Of a DNA stretch of 64,000 nt, positions 28,002 through 36,069 are shown piece after piece. Position 1 is the stretch's first letter. Each line of letters opens with the position of its first letter. Under the pieces are notes generated by a model that ran no database searches, was not told where the DNA came from, and saw nothing but the letters and a program-made list of their open reading frames with translations. Origin of the DNA: Myxococcales bacterium (lineage in GTDB: Bacteria > Myxococcota_A > Polyangia > Polyangiales > Polyangiaceae); contig JADJCA010000001.1 of assembly GCA_016703425.1 (NCBI GenBank), positions 1,302,001-1,366,000 on the forward strand, read 5' to 3'. The translations under genes were made by a program, and so were the position numbers.

Positions 28002-30530
28002 ATGGGGACACACTCGGAGACCGACGAAAACCCGTTCCGAAGCCTTGCGTCGCTCCGCGCTGCGATGGCCACCACGGGCCATGGCGCGCTCGAAGGCTTC
28101 GACTCGTCGGTCAAGGCCCACGGCGAGACGTGGCTCGCGCTCACGGCCGACGAGCGGCGCTCCCTCTTGAACGCTTGCCCTCATCGCAATCGGGCCCCGT
28201 CCTATTCACTCGGGGCGGGCCCGTCGATCAAGGGGCCGCTGTCGGGGCTCGTTCACGTCGTCGCCGTGGAGTGGATGCAGCGTGGTCGACCGGCCGATGC
28301 CGCGATCCTCTTTGACGATCTGCTGGAGTTCTCCGACCTCCCGAAGGAGGTCTATTGCAACGCGCTCTGGGTCATCCAGAACGACAACAGCAAGCTTGGC
28401 ACGCAGCCGGAGCGCGCGGCGCGCTACCTCGAGGCGTGCCTCCCCCACGGGCCGCGGAACCCGGCCATCTATTTCAACGCCGCGTGCGTGCTCTTCGAGC
28501 TTGGCGACCACGAGGGTGCGCTCTCGCAGATCGAGAACGCGAAGGCGCACAACTACGACAACCTCGAGAACGTCCGCGACGAGAAGCTACTGGCGCCGCT
28601 CCGGAGCCATCCGCGCTTCGAAGCGGTCTTCGCGCACATGGATCCGCCCGAGTGGGACGACCTCGACGCAGCGTTGGCCACGCCGGATCAAGTCAAGAAC
28701 CTCGAAGTCCGCGGCGTGAAGACCTTTCCCGAGGGGATCCGCACGCTCAAGAACCTCGAGGTCCTCGACATCCACTTCTCACAGTTCAAGGAAGTGCCCG
28801 TATGGGTCACCGAGCTCACGAAGCTCCGCAAGCTCAAGGTGAACTGGAACGCCTCGATGAAGGTCTTGCCAGATGAAATCCTGGCGATGCCGTCGTTGCG
28901 CGAGCTCTCGTTTTACGACAGCGGCCTCGGCAAGAAGTACCAAATGGCGCAGGTGAACAGTCTCCTCGGTGGCTTCGCGAAGGCGAAGCCGGATCACGCA
29001 ACGAGGATGCTGCACATCGCGCTTCTCTTGCAGAACGAGAAGGTCGCCCTCGCGCGGGCCGCCGAAGGCATCGGCCCGCTCGTGTCGGCGCTCGACAGCA
29101 ACGTCGGACAGGTGAGGAGTTTCGCGCTGCGGCTCCTCGCGAAGAGGCTCGGCGCTGTCACCGTTCCGCTGCGCGAGGGCGCCAGCGTCGTTGTCCTCGG
29201 CAAGCTCCTCATGGACCGTGCGGTCCTCTCAGAGCGGCTCGCACGACGCGGCATGGCGCTGGCCCGGAACGTGTCCCCTGAAACCGTGGCCGTGATCGTC
29301 GGGGAGCAGGCCAAAGGGAAGGCCGACGGCTTGGTCGGGGGCACGGTCATGCTCGCCCTCGAGGAGCACTTGCGCGACGCCCTCGACGCCGTCGATCCGG
29401 GACACCTCGCGGCCGACAACCCGCGGCCAAAGGCTGCGACCAAAGGAAAGCGAGGCGAAGCCGGCAGCGCCGCGCCGGCCCCTCGCGGCGAGTCTGCCGC
29501 GAAGCTCGGCGAGCTCTTGATGTCGAAGGACGCTGCCACCGTGCAGGTCGCCCTCGAGATGATGAAACGCGGCGGCGTGCCGGCGGGCGTCTTGGAGGAG
29601 CTTTTCCTCGCGATGCAGAACACGGAGCTCGAGAAGAAGGCGCGCGACGGCGCCAAGAAGCTTTTCTTGCAGTATGCACCGAACCACGTCCAAGACGCCG
29701 TGAAGAAGATCTTCGCTCGCACGAGCATCTACCTGTCCGGCGAAACCAAGGTGCGGTCGCGAATCAAGTCGCTGGCGCGCCAGGCGAAGGGTGACATCGA
29801 TCCCGTCAAGCTGGCGCTCCTCCTCTTGCCCAGCCGGCGCGGCTTCTCCTACCTGTTCGAGGCCGCGAAGAAGGACGAGACGTTGGCCGCACGGGCCCTC
29901 GAGGCGCTGCGCAGCGGCGCGTCGCTTGACCTCTCGTCGAGCGAGCTAGACGAGTTGCCCGCCGCGCTCACCACCTTGAAGGGCCTGTCGACGCTGGACC
30001 TCACCGGCTGCCACCTGTCCGAAATCTCGCCGACCCTGCTTTCCATGACCGCCCTCGTCACGTTGGACCTGACGCGCAACCGCCTCACGACAGTCCCCGA
30101 GGCCATCGCGCAGCTCACGAACCTTCGTTCGCTCGCCGTCGGTTCGAATTTTCTCCGCGAGTTTCCCGTCGCGCTCTTTCGCATGACGACGCTGACGTCG
30201 CTCGACGTCTCGACGGAGCGCTACGACCCCGTGCGTTCGCTTCCGTTTTCGTCGATCCCCGAGGGGCTCGGGAGGCTCACGGCGCTCAAGGAGCTAAACC
30301 TCAGCGCCCATCACCTGGCCACGTTGCCCGACGACCTCCGAACGCTGACGAAGCTCGAGAAGCTCGACCTCTCCAGCGGCAAGGTGGGCTCGCTTCCCGA
30401 GTGGCTGGCGGAGCTGCCGGCGCTACGCGTGCTCGATCTTGAATACGCCGAGCTGGGCGACGCCGAGCGCATCAAGGCGGTGGCGAGCAACCTCAAGGCG
30501 AAGGGCGTCCGCGTGAAGGGCCTCAAGTAG
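28002..30530 (+). CDS. large leucine-rich-repeat protein
   Basis: An 842-residue intracellular protein in three parts. An N-terminal part carries a TPR-like stretch (AIYFNAACVLFELGDHEGAL) and a first LRR set (VKNLEVRGVKTFPEGI, LKNLEVLDIHFSQFKEVP). The middle is helical, HEAT-like (residues about 330-650) with a Lys/Ala-rich linker. The C-terminal LRR block has at least seven repeats (SLDLSSSELDELPAALTT, TLDLTGCHLSEIS, TLDLTRNRLTTVPEAIAQ, ELNLSAHHLATLPDDL). The start is fixed by AGGA at 27992-27995: it is 6 bases from ATG 28002 but abuts the ATG at 27996. It follows the DUF2201 gene by 19 bases. No signal peptide. A protein-interaction scaffold is likely; partners unknown. Confidence 0.88.
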   Translation: MGTHSETDENPFRSLASLRAAMATTGHGALEGFDSSVKAHGETWLALTADERRSLLNACPHRNRAPSYSLGAGPSIKGPLSGLVHVVAVEWMQRGRPADAAILFDDLLEFSDLPKEVYCNALWVIQNDNSKLGTQPERAARYLEACLPHGPRNPAIYFNAACVLFELGDHEGALSQIENAKAHNYDNLENVRDEKLLAPLRSHPRFEAVFAHMDPPEWDDLDAALATPDQVKNLEVRGVKTFPEGIRTLKNLEVLDIHFSQFKEVPVWVTELTKLRKLKVNWNASMKVLPDEILAMPSLRELSFYDSGLGKKYQMAQVNSLLGGFAKAKPDHATRMLHIALLLQNEKVALARAAEGIGPLVSALDSNVGQVRSFALRLLAKRLGAVTVPLREGASVVVLGKLLMDRAVLSERLARRGMALARNVSPETVAVIVGEQAKGKADGLVGGTVMLALEEHLRDALDAVDPGHLAADNPRPKAATKGKRGEAGSAAPAPRGESAAKLGELLMSKDAATVQVALEMMKRGGVPAGVLEELFLAMQNTELEKKARDGAKKLFLQYAPNHVQDAVKKIFARTSIYLSGETKVRSRIKSLARQAKGDIDPVKLALLLLPSRRGFSYLFEAAKKDETLAARALEALRSGASLDLSSSELDELPAALTTLKGLSTLDLTGCHLSEISPTLLSMTALVTLDLTRNRLTTVPEAIAQLTNLRSLAVGSNFLREFPVALFRMTTLTSLDVSTERYDPVRSLPFSSIPEGLGRLTALKELNLSAHHLATLPDDLRTLTKLEKLDLSSGKVGSLPEWLAELPALRVLDLEYAELGDAERIKAVASNLKAKGVRVKGLK

Positions 30531-30542
30531 CGGAGCGCGCAC

Positions 30543-30941
30543 TCAGACGTCGACAGGGCCCCCGAAGGCGCCAAAGAACCGCGCGATCCACAGCACGACG
30601 AGCGCGGCGAGGATGGCCGTGAACACACGCTGCACGACGGGACTTCGATCGAGGCCCGCGGTGCGGCCACGCCAGACGTAGCTCCCCATCTCGATCGCCG
30701 CGAAGAGGGCGAGCGCCGGAAAGACGACGAACCAGAGCGGGTGAAACTGCGTTGCCGCGTGGAAGTCGAGGTGCGCCGCCGCACGAGCCGCGCGGGTAAG
30801 ACCGCACGATGGGCACGGCACACCGAGGAAAAATCGGATTGGGCACGGGGACGGAAGGAACCAGAGCACGAGCACTGCGACGGCGGCGAGGGCGAGCGGT
30901 GCCGCGAGACGACGTGTGACGTTGGGTGCCGGCGGCTCCAT
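30543..30941 (-). CDS. DUF2752 membrane protein
   Basis: A 132-residue membrane protein with the DUF2752 core CPIRFFLGVPCPSCGLTRAA, in which the Cys residues and GLTRA are characteristic, and three hydrophobic segments (RLAAPLALAAVAVLVLWFL, WFVVFPALALFAAI, AILAALVVLWIARFFGAF). Function is unknown; family members sit in inner membranes of many bacteria. ATG 30941 is taken; a GTG at 30962 would extend it by seven residues but lies in the terminator stem of the neighbouring gene. Converges on the LRR gene. Confidence 0.84.
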   Translation of the reverse strand: MEPPAPNVTRRLAAPLALAAVAVLVLWFLPSPCPIRFFLGVPCPSCGLTRAARAAAHLDFHAATQFHPLWFVVFPALALFAAIEMGSYVWRGRTAGLDRSPVVQRVFTAILAALVVLWIARFFGAFGGPVDV

Positions 30942-30961
30942 CAAGCGCTCATCATGACCCA

Positions 30962-31001
30962 CAAAAGAAGAGCGGCCGCCGGTCTCAGACCAAGCGGCCG
31001 C
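30962..31001 (-). terminator. Rho-independent terminator after the DUF4234 gene
   Basis: On the minus strand the sequence forms a compound hairpin with outer arms GCGGCCGC (31001-30994 and 30979-30972) and inner arms GGTC/GACC around a TGA loop, followed immediately by the U-rich run TCTTCTTTTG. It lies just past the stop of the zinc-ribbon/DUF4234 gene and is the clearest intrinsic terminator in the window. Confidence 0.75.
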
Positions 31002-31023
31002 ACCACGCGCTAGCGCGCGGCTT

Positions 31024-32217
31024 TCACATCGGGCTTTCCCAGACCTTGTTGAGCTCCTGCTGCATCAAGATCACGTTGTAGTAGGGCACGATGTACATGA
31101 TGCCCTTGTTCTCCGGGTTAGGGAGACCGGCCCGCATCTGCATCTCTTGGATCAGCGCGCCGCACTTCACGATCTGCCAGTACATCGCGTAGATGCCGCA
31201 CGTCACGGTGCTAAGGAGCATGATCTTGACCCAGCTCGGCTCTTCGCGACCGAGGTAGGCCGACATCTCGTTGGCCACGGAGATGAACCAGATCATCTGG
31301 TAGATGCCGCACGTGACGATGCCGATGAGCAAGACGTTGATGGGGTTGCGGACTTGACCCTTGGGCCCGTGTTGGCCCGGAGCACCGCCACCACCGCCGC
31401 CGCCCATCATGGGGCCGCCACCGGCGGGAACCATCGGGCCGCCCGGCCCGCCGGGATAACCCGGTTGTGCGCCCGGAGCCGCTCCGTACGGCTGCTGATA
31501 CGGCTGGCCCGGCTGCTGGCCCGGTTGGTTGTAGGCGCCCTGGGGCCCGAGCGCTTGGTTGATGCCCTGGTTGATGGCATCGGTCGCTTGATTGAACCCT
31601 TGGTTGACCTGCTGGCCAAAGTCCGGCTGCCCTTGCGGTGCACCGTATCCGCCGGGAGCGCCTGGCGGAGCGCCGTACCCGCCCGCCTGTCCCGGCGGCG
31701 GCCCATAACCTTGCTGCGGCGGCGCGCCGAAGCCTTGCTGCGGCGGCGCCCCGTAGGCGCCCATGTTGGGATCTTGTGGCGGCGCGCCGTAGCCACCGGG
31801 CGCGCCGGGCGGCGGTGAGCCGAAGCCATCGGGCGCGACCATGGTGCCGCCGAGCGGGTTCACGCCCTGCGCGGAGCCAAAGGCCGCGTGTTCGGGTGCC
31901 ACGGGCGGCGGCGCCGCGGGAGGCGGTCCGAAGGCAGCCGGCGGAGGGAAGCCCGGATCGGCCGGCGGCGGGCCCATGGGAGCGGACCCTGGCATCGGCG
32001 GAGCGACGCCCACCATCGTGCCTTTGAGCTTGCTCGGCATCGGAGCCGGCGCGGCAGCAGGCGCTGGTGCGCCAGGCGGCGGAGCCGCGTGCGGCGACTG
32101 CTGCATGAGCATCGTTCCCTTGAACTTCGGGGCGGCGGCGCCCTTCAAGTTGAAGGAGCACTTGGTGCAGGTCTGCGCCGTTTCGGGGTTTTGGGTGCCG
32201 CAGTTGGGGCAGAACAC
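31024..32217 (-). CDS. zinc-ribbon and DUF4234 membrane protein
   Basis: A 397-residue protein in three parts. First, an N-terminal zinc ribbon, CPNCGTQNPETAQTCTKC, with four Cys ligands. Second, a long low-complexity linker of about 230 residues rich in Pro, Gly, Gln and Tyr (GYGAPPQ-type repeats). Third, a C-terminal DUF4234 membrane module with two hydrophobic segments, each carrying the TCGIY motif (IVTCGIYQMIWF and TVTCGIYAMYWQ). Function is unknown. The stop is followed by a strong terminator. The next gene upstream on this strand is the OmpA-like lipoprotein. Confidence 0.87.
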   Translation of the reverse strand: MFCPNCGTQNPETAQTCTKCSFNLKGAAAPKFKGTMLMQQSPHAAPPPGAPAPAAAPAPMPSKLKGTMVGVAPPMPGSAPMGPPPADPGFPPPAAFGPPPAAPPPVAPEHAAFGSAQGVNPLGGTMVAPDGFGSPPPGAPGGYGAPPQDPNMGAYGAPPQQGFGAPPQQGYGPPPGQAGGYGAPPGAPGGYGAPQGQPDFGQQVNQGFNQATDAINQGINQALGPQGAYNQPGQQPGQPYQQPYGAAPGAQPGYPGGPGGPMVPAGGGPMMGGGGGGGAPGQHGPKGQVRNPINVLLIGIVTCGIYQMIWFISVANEMSAYLGREEPSWVKIMLLSTVTCGIYAMYWQIVKCGALIQEMQMRAGLPNPENKGIMYIVPYYNVILMQQELNKVWESPM

Positions 32218-32295
32218 GTTAGGAGATCCTCCGTCGGGCCGGCAGTCGCCAGCCGGTCCAGCTTTCGCGGCGGAGCATACTTGGCACTCGCCTGC

Positions 32296-32319
32296 GCACT
32301 CAAGCCATTCCTTGAGTGC
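32296..32319 (-). terminator. perfect 9-bp hairpin after the OmpA-like gene
   Basis: GCACTCAAG (32296-32304) and CTTGAGTGC (32311-32319) form a 9-bp stem with a 6-base loop, between the stop of the OmpA-like gene at 32385 and the next start at 32217. There is no U-tract. Terminator or protein-binding site are both possible. Confidence 0.4.
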
Positions 32320-32384
32320 CCCGTCCTTGAAGCGCCGTTCCCTGAGGCCGTCGAGATCGCGTCATCCCGCGCGCGCGACGCGAC

Positions 32385-32948
32385 CTACTTGGCGAGTTCG
32401 ATGTCCACGCGGCGGTCGAGGCGCCAGGTGTCTTCGTCGGTGCCCTTGGCGTCGAGCTCGCCGCGCGACGTCTGAAGCAAGCGCGCATCCCCGATCCCGA
32501 GGGACGTCATGTATTGCTTCACGTTGGATGAGCGCTTCGCACCGAGCGCCATGTTGTACTCCTGCTCGCCGCGGGGGTCCGCTCGTCCCACGAGACGGAC
32601 CGATCGCCCCTTGAGCGGTCCGTCGGTCATGCACTTGGCGAGCGCCTGGAGCGTCGTTCGATCGTCACCGACCACGTCGGAGGTATCGAAATCGAAGCGC
32701 GGCGCGTCTTTGGGCTCGGGCAGGGAGCACAGGCGTCGAATTTCGTCGGAGACGTTCACCGGGCGCTTCGGCGCGGAGGACGCCGCCGGCGGGGCCGCAA
32801 CGACGGGCTTTTCCGTCGCGGCAGGCGCCACGGGAGCCACCGGCGCTGGCGGCGGCTCGCTCCCGCAACCCACGCTGAACGCGAAGCCGAACGCGAACGC
32901 AAACGCAAACGGCGGCGCTGCAAGGACGACGAGGAAACGTTGGCGCAT
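32385..32948 (-). CDS. OmpA-like peptidoglycan-associated lipoprotein
   Basis: A 187-residue lipoprotein: signal ending FSVGCGSEPPPA (Cys at about position 28), a Pro/Ala/Val linker, then an OmpA-C domain with RFDFDTSDVVGDDRTTLQALA, RLVGRADPRGEQEYNMALGAKRSSNVKQYM and a final RVDIEL. The SVRLVGRADPRGEQEYNMALG block matches the Pal/OmpA peptidoglycan-binding site (Asp and Arg conserved). ATG 32948, preceded by AAAGGAG, is clearly the start; the longer upstream frame is not protein-like. Periplasmic face of the outer membrane, tethering it to peptidoglycan. Diverges from the nuo operon. Confidence 0.88.
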   Translation of the reverse strand: MRQRFLVVLAAPPFAFAFAFGFAFSVGCGSEPPPAPVAPVAPAATEKPVVAAPPAASSAPKRPVNVSDEIRRLCSLPEPKDAPRFDFDTSDVVGDDRTTLQALAKCMTDGPLKGRSVRLVGRADPRGEQEYNMALGAKRSSNVKQYMTSLGIGDARLLQTSRGELDAKGTDEDTWRLDRRVDIELAK

Positions 32949-33174
32949 GGGGGCTCCTTTGGACAGTGCCCACCTCGCGCCCCGCCCCGCTCCTTGGGAG
33001 CGGTGGCGATGACGGAACCGGACGACGCCGAACCTACCCGGGCCCCCGCCTCCGCTCAAGCCCTTGCGGACTCCAGGTCGGCGCCGCGCACCCCACGAGA
33101 ACGGGCACAGGGCAACCCCGATCGACCTCGAGACCGCTGTTCCGGGTTTCGCGGCCGCCCCAAGCGGGGACTCC

Positions 33175-33204
33175 TTGACACCTTATCGGGCTCGCCACTA
33201 GTTT
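33175..33204 (+). promoter_or_regulatory. candidate promoter of the nuo operon
   Basis: In the 370-base gap 32949-33318 between the divergent OmpA-like and nuoE genes, a perfect -35 TTGACA lies at 33175-33180, followed after 18 bases by TAGTTT (33199-33204), a weak -10. I see nothing else in this gap and no recognisable RNA. The remaining 115 bases would be the nuo leader. Confidence 0.4.
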
Positions 33205-33318
33205 CGCCGCGCCTCGCGGAAAACCTTCGGCCTGGCGAAGAGTTTCAAGCGGTCGATAGCAGCATCGTCGGCCTCGCCCGAGGGGCAACTTCAACCTCCC
33301 CGCGCGCCTATCGGTCCC

Positions 33319-33795
33319 ATGCCCTTCGCCCTCACCGCGGAACGCGAGCGCGAGCTCGACGACATCCTCAGCCGCTATCCGAACCGGATGGCCGCGTGCA
33401 TTCCGGTCCTGCACGTCTGCCAAGAGCAGAACGGGCACATCAACGACGAGGTCGTCGACTTCGTCTCCAAGCGGCTCGACCTCCCGCCGGCGCACGTGAA
33501 GGGGGTCGTCACCTTCTACACGCTGTTCAACCAGAAGCCCGTCGGCAAGCACCAAGTCTGGGTGTGCCGCACGTTGCCCTGCGCGCTCCGCGGCGGCCTC
33601 GACGTCCTGCATCACTGCGAGAAGAAGCTCGGCATTCATGCCGGCGAGACCACGCCCGACGGCAAAGTCACGCTGCGCTCCGCCGAGTGCCTCGCGAGCT
33701 GCGGCACGGCGCCCATGATGCAGGTCGACAAGGACTACTTCGAGAATCTCACGATGGATAAGGTCGACGAGATCTTGCGGAAGCTTCAGGCGTGA
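33319..33795 (+). CDS. nuoE: NADH-quinone oxidoreductase subunit E
   Basis: A 158-residue 24-kDa type subunit. The [2Fe-2S] ligands are visible as CRTLPC (residues 75-80) and CLASC (about 117-121), with the family block GVVTFYTLFNQKPVGKH in between. NuoE carries cluster N1a in the NADH-oxidising arm of complex I with NuoF. First gene of a seven-gene operon whose members follow with small gaps or overlaps. Confidence 0.97.
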   Translation: MPFALTAERERELDDILSRYPNRMAACIPVLHVCQEQNGHINDEVVDFVSKRLDLPPAHVKGVVTFYTLFNQKPVGKHQVWVCRTLPCALRGGLDVLHHCEKKLGIHAGETTPDGKVTLRSAECLASCGTAPMMQVDKDYFENLTMDKVDEILRKLQA

Positions 33796-33808
33796 GGCGC
33801 GAGGAGCC

Positions 33809-35161
33809 ATGATCAAGCGCACCAACTACCTGACGAAGCTCTACGGCACTCCCAACGGCTGGTCCCTCGAGGCCTACGAGCGCGAGGGCGGCTACAAGGC
33901 CGCGCGCAAGGCGCTCTCGATGACCAAAGAAGCGGTCGTCGACGAAGCCAAGAAGGCGAACATCCGTGGCCGCGGCGGCGCAGGCTTTCCCATGGGCATC
34001 AAGTGGAGCTTCATGCGCCCGTCGCAGAAGCCCGCCTACCTCGTCATCAACGCCGACGAGGGCGAGCCGGGAACGCACAAAGACCGCACCATCATGGAGC
34101 TCAATCCGCACTCCGTGGTCGAGGGCTGCATCATCGGCTGCTACGGCATCGGGGCCCACGCTGCGTACATCTACGTGCGCGACGAACTGCACCTCTCCAA
34201 GGCTCGCCTATGGGGCGCCATCAAGGAAGCGCGCGCCAAGGGCTACCTCGGCAAGAACCCCTTCGGTAAGGACTACCCCGTCGAGGTCTACGTCCACACG
34301 GGCGCCGGTGCGTACATCTGCGGCGAGGAGACCTCGCTGCTCAACTCCCTTGAGGGGCGACGCGGCGAGCCGCGCCTCAAGCCGCCCTTCCCCGCTCAGG
34401 TCGGCGCCTTCGGCTGCCCGACGACGGTCAACAACCTCGAGACCATCGCCATCGTGCCGGCGATGATCGAAATGGGCGGCGAAGCCTTCTCGAAGCTCTC
34501 ATCGCTTCACGGAATGAACGACGGCGGAGTCCGCCTCTTCGGCGTCAACGGGCACGTGAAGAAGCCCGGCGTCTTCGAGCTGGCCGTCGGCGTCACGATG
34601 CGCGAACTCATCTACGACCTCGGCGGTGGCGTCCAAGGCGACAAGGACCTCTTGTGCGTCGTCCCCGGCGGCTCGTCGACCCCGGTGCTCCTCGCCAACG
34701 AGACGGTTCACGCGCCCGACGAGAAGAATCCGCTTCACGAGTGGCACGGCAAGAGCGTCCTCGACGTCCCGCTCGGGGTCGAGACCTACCGCGGCCTCGG
34801 CACGATGCTCGGCACGTGTTGCGCGACGGTCCTCGCGGTGGGTACCTGCCCGGTGCTCGCGATGGAGAACTTGATGCAGTTCTACCATCACGAGTCTTGC
34901 GGACAGTGCACGCCCTGCCGCGAAGGAAGCGCTTGGCTGCACCGCACGGTCACCAAGATCATCGACGGCAAGGGCACGATGGACGACGTGAACAACCTGT
35001 CGGACATCGCCAACAACATCATGGGCAACACCATCTGCGCCTTCGGCGAAGGGACCGCCATGCCGGCCTTGGGCTTCATGAAGAAGTTCCGCGCCGACTT
35101 CGAGGCCTACGTTCGCGGTGAGCGCTCGCGCGCAAACGCCACGCTGGTGCCCTTCCCATGA
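33809..35161 (+). CDS. nuoF: NADH-quinone oxidoreductase subunit F
   Basis: A 450-residue flavoprotein subunit of normal length. RGRGGAGFPMGIKW is the FMN site, NADEGEPGTHKDR and GAGAYICGEETSLLNSLEG form the NADH/FMN pocket, and ESCGQCTPCREG plus a later Cys (GNTICAFGEG) bind the [4Fe-4S] cluster N3. NuoF accepts electrons from NADH. It starts 13 bases after nuoE. The next subunit present is NuoJ: nuoG, nuoH and nuoI, usually between F and J, are absent. Confidence 0.97.
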   Translation: MIKRTNYLTKLYGTPNGWSLEAYEREGGYKAARKALSMTKEAVVDEAKKANIRGRGGAGFPMGIKWSFMRPSQKPAYLVINADEGEPGTHKDRTIMELNPHSVVEGCIIGCYGIGAHAAYIYVRDELHLSKARLWGAIKEARAKGYLGKNPFGKDYPVEVYVHTGAGAYICGEETSLLNSLEGRRGEPRLKPPFPAQVGAFGCPTTVNNLETIAIVPAMIEMGGEAFSKLSSLHGMNDGGVRLFGVNGHVKKPGVFELAVGVTMRELIYDLGGGVQGDKDLLCVVPGGSSTPVLLANETVHAPDEKNPLHEWHGKSVLDVPLGVETYRGLGTMLGTCCATVLAVGTCPVLAMENLMQFYHHESCGQCTPCREGSAWLHRTVTKIIDGKGTMDDVNNLSDIANNIMGNTICAFGEGTAMPALGFMKKFRADFEAYVRGERSRANATLVPFP

Positions 35162-35207
35162 GCCCGAAGTGCCTGCTCACGACCCCGTTCGCTTCGAGGT
35201 GCGGCTG

Positions 35208-35753
35208 ATGCTCGGTCAGATCTACTTCTATTTCCTGGCACTCCTCGCGCTGACCGGCGCCATCGTGACGGTCGCTCAGCGCAATCCCATTCGCGGAGCC
35301 ATGGGCCTGCTCTTGACGGTGCTCTCGATCGCGGGCCTGTTCTTGGCGCTCAACGCCGAGTTTCTCGCGTTCATTCAGCTCATCGTCTACGCCGGCGCCA
35401 TCGTCGTTCTGTTCCTCTTCGTGATCATGCTCTTGGGCCCTGACGCTCAATCGGAACGTGACCATCGCGGCCAGATCTCACGCGCCGTCTCGGGCGTCGT
35501 CTTCGGCCTCGTCGCTGCCGGGGCGGTGCTGCAGCTCTGGCAGTCGACGAAGACCGGCTGGTTCGACGCGGCTCCGAAGGAATACGGCGGCATCGAAGGC
35601 ATGGGGCGCCTGCTCTTCACCAAGGGCCTCGCGCCCTTCGAGCTCTCGAGCGCCCTGCTCATGGTTGCCATCGTCGGCGCCGTCGCAGTTGCTCGTGGGC
35701 GCTCCGCGCAGGAAGCCGCCGAGCTCAAAGAAAAGGGTGCGGGGCCGTCATGA
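35208..35753 (+). CDS. nuoJ: NADH-quinone oxidoreductase subunit J
   Basis: A 181-residue membrane subunit with five predicted helices, including EFLAFIQLIVYAGAIVVLFLFVIMLL, the NuoJ signature with the pi-bulge Tyr-Ala-Gly segment. Start ATG 35208 is preceded by GAGGTGCGGCTG; the frame is open further upstream to 35118 but inside the nuoF 3' end and not protein-like. Overlaps nuoK by 4 bases (ATGA). Confidence 0.95.
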   Translation: MLGQIYFYFLALLALTGAIVTVAQRNPIRGAMGLLLTVLSIAGLFLALNAEFLAFIQLIVYAGAIVVLFLFVIMLLGPDAQSERDHRGQISRAVSGVVFGLVAAGAVLQLWQSTKTGWFDAAPKEYGGIEGMGRLLFTKGLAPFELSSALLMVAIVGAVAVARGRSAQEAAELKEKGAGPS

Positions 35754-36055
35754 TCACACCGAGCCACTACCTCGTCCTCGGGGCGCTCCTGTTCGTCATT
35801 GGCGGCGTCGGGTTTCTCGTGCGCCGCAACGTCCTGGTCACCCTCATGAGCATCGAGCTGATGCTCAACGCGGTGAACCTGACGCTCGTGACCTTCAACC
35901 GCATGCGCCCTGAGGGCATGGGCGGGCAGATGTTCGCGTTCTTCCTCATCGCCGCGGAAGCGGCTGAGGTGGCCGTGGGCCTCGCCATCGTCCTGTCGAT
36001 GTTCCGCATTCGTCGCACGGTTCGCTCCGACGACGCCGACCTTCTCCGCAACTGA
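35750..36055 (+). CDS. nuoK: NADH-quinone oxidoreductase subunit K
   Basis: A 101-residue three-helix subunit of normal length. The conserved Glu residues lie in LMSIELMLNAVNL and AAEAAEVAVGLAI. It is part of the proton-translocating module and is translationally coupled to nuoJ by the ATGA overlap at 35750-35753. Confidence 0.96.
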   Translation: MITPSHYLVLGALLFVIGGVGFLVRRNVLVTLMSIELMLNAVNLTLVTFNRMRPEGMGGQMFAFFLIAAEAAEVAVGLAIVLSMFRIRRTVRSDDADLLRN

Positions 36056-36069
36056 CGCGAAAGACCTTC

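Noticed and set aside
32281..32300. TTGGCAC motif resembling a sigma-54 -24 box
   Set aside because: The -12 element (TTGC at the right spacing) is not present, and it lies in the spacer between two minus-strand genes where no matching start follows on the plus strand.
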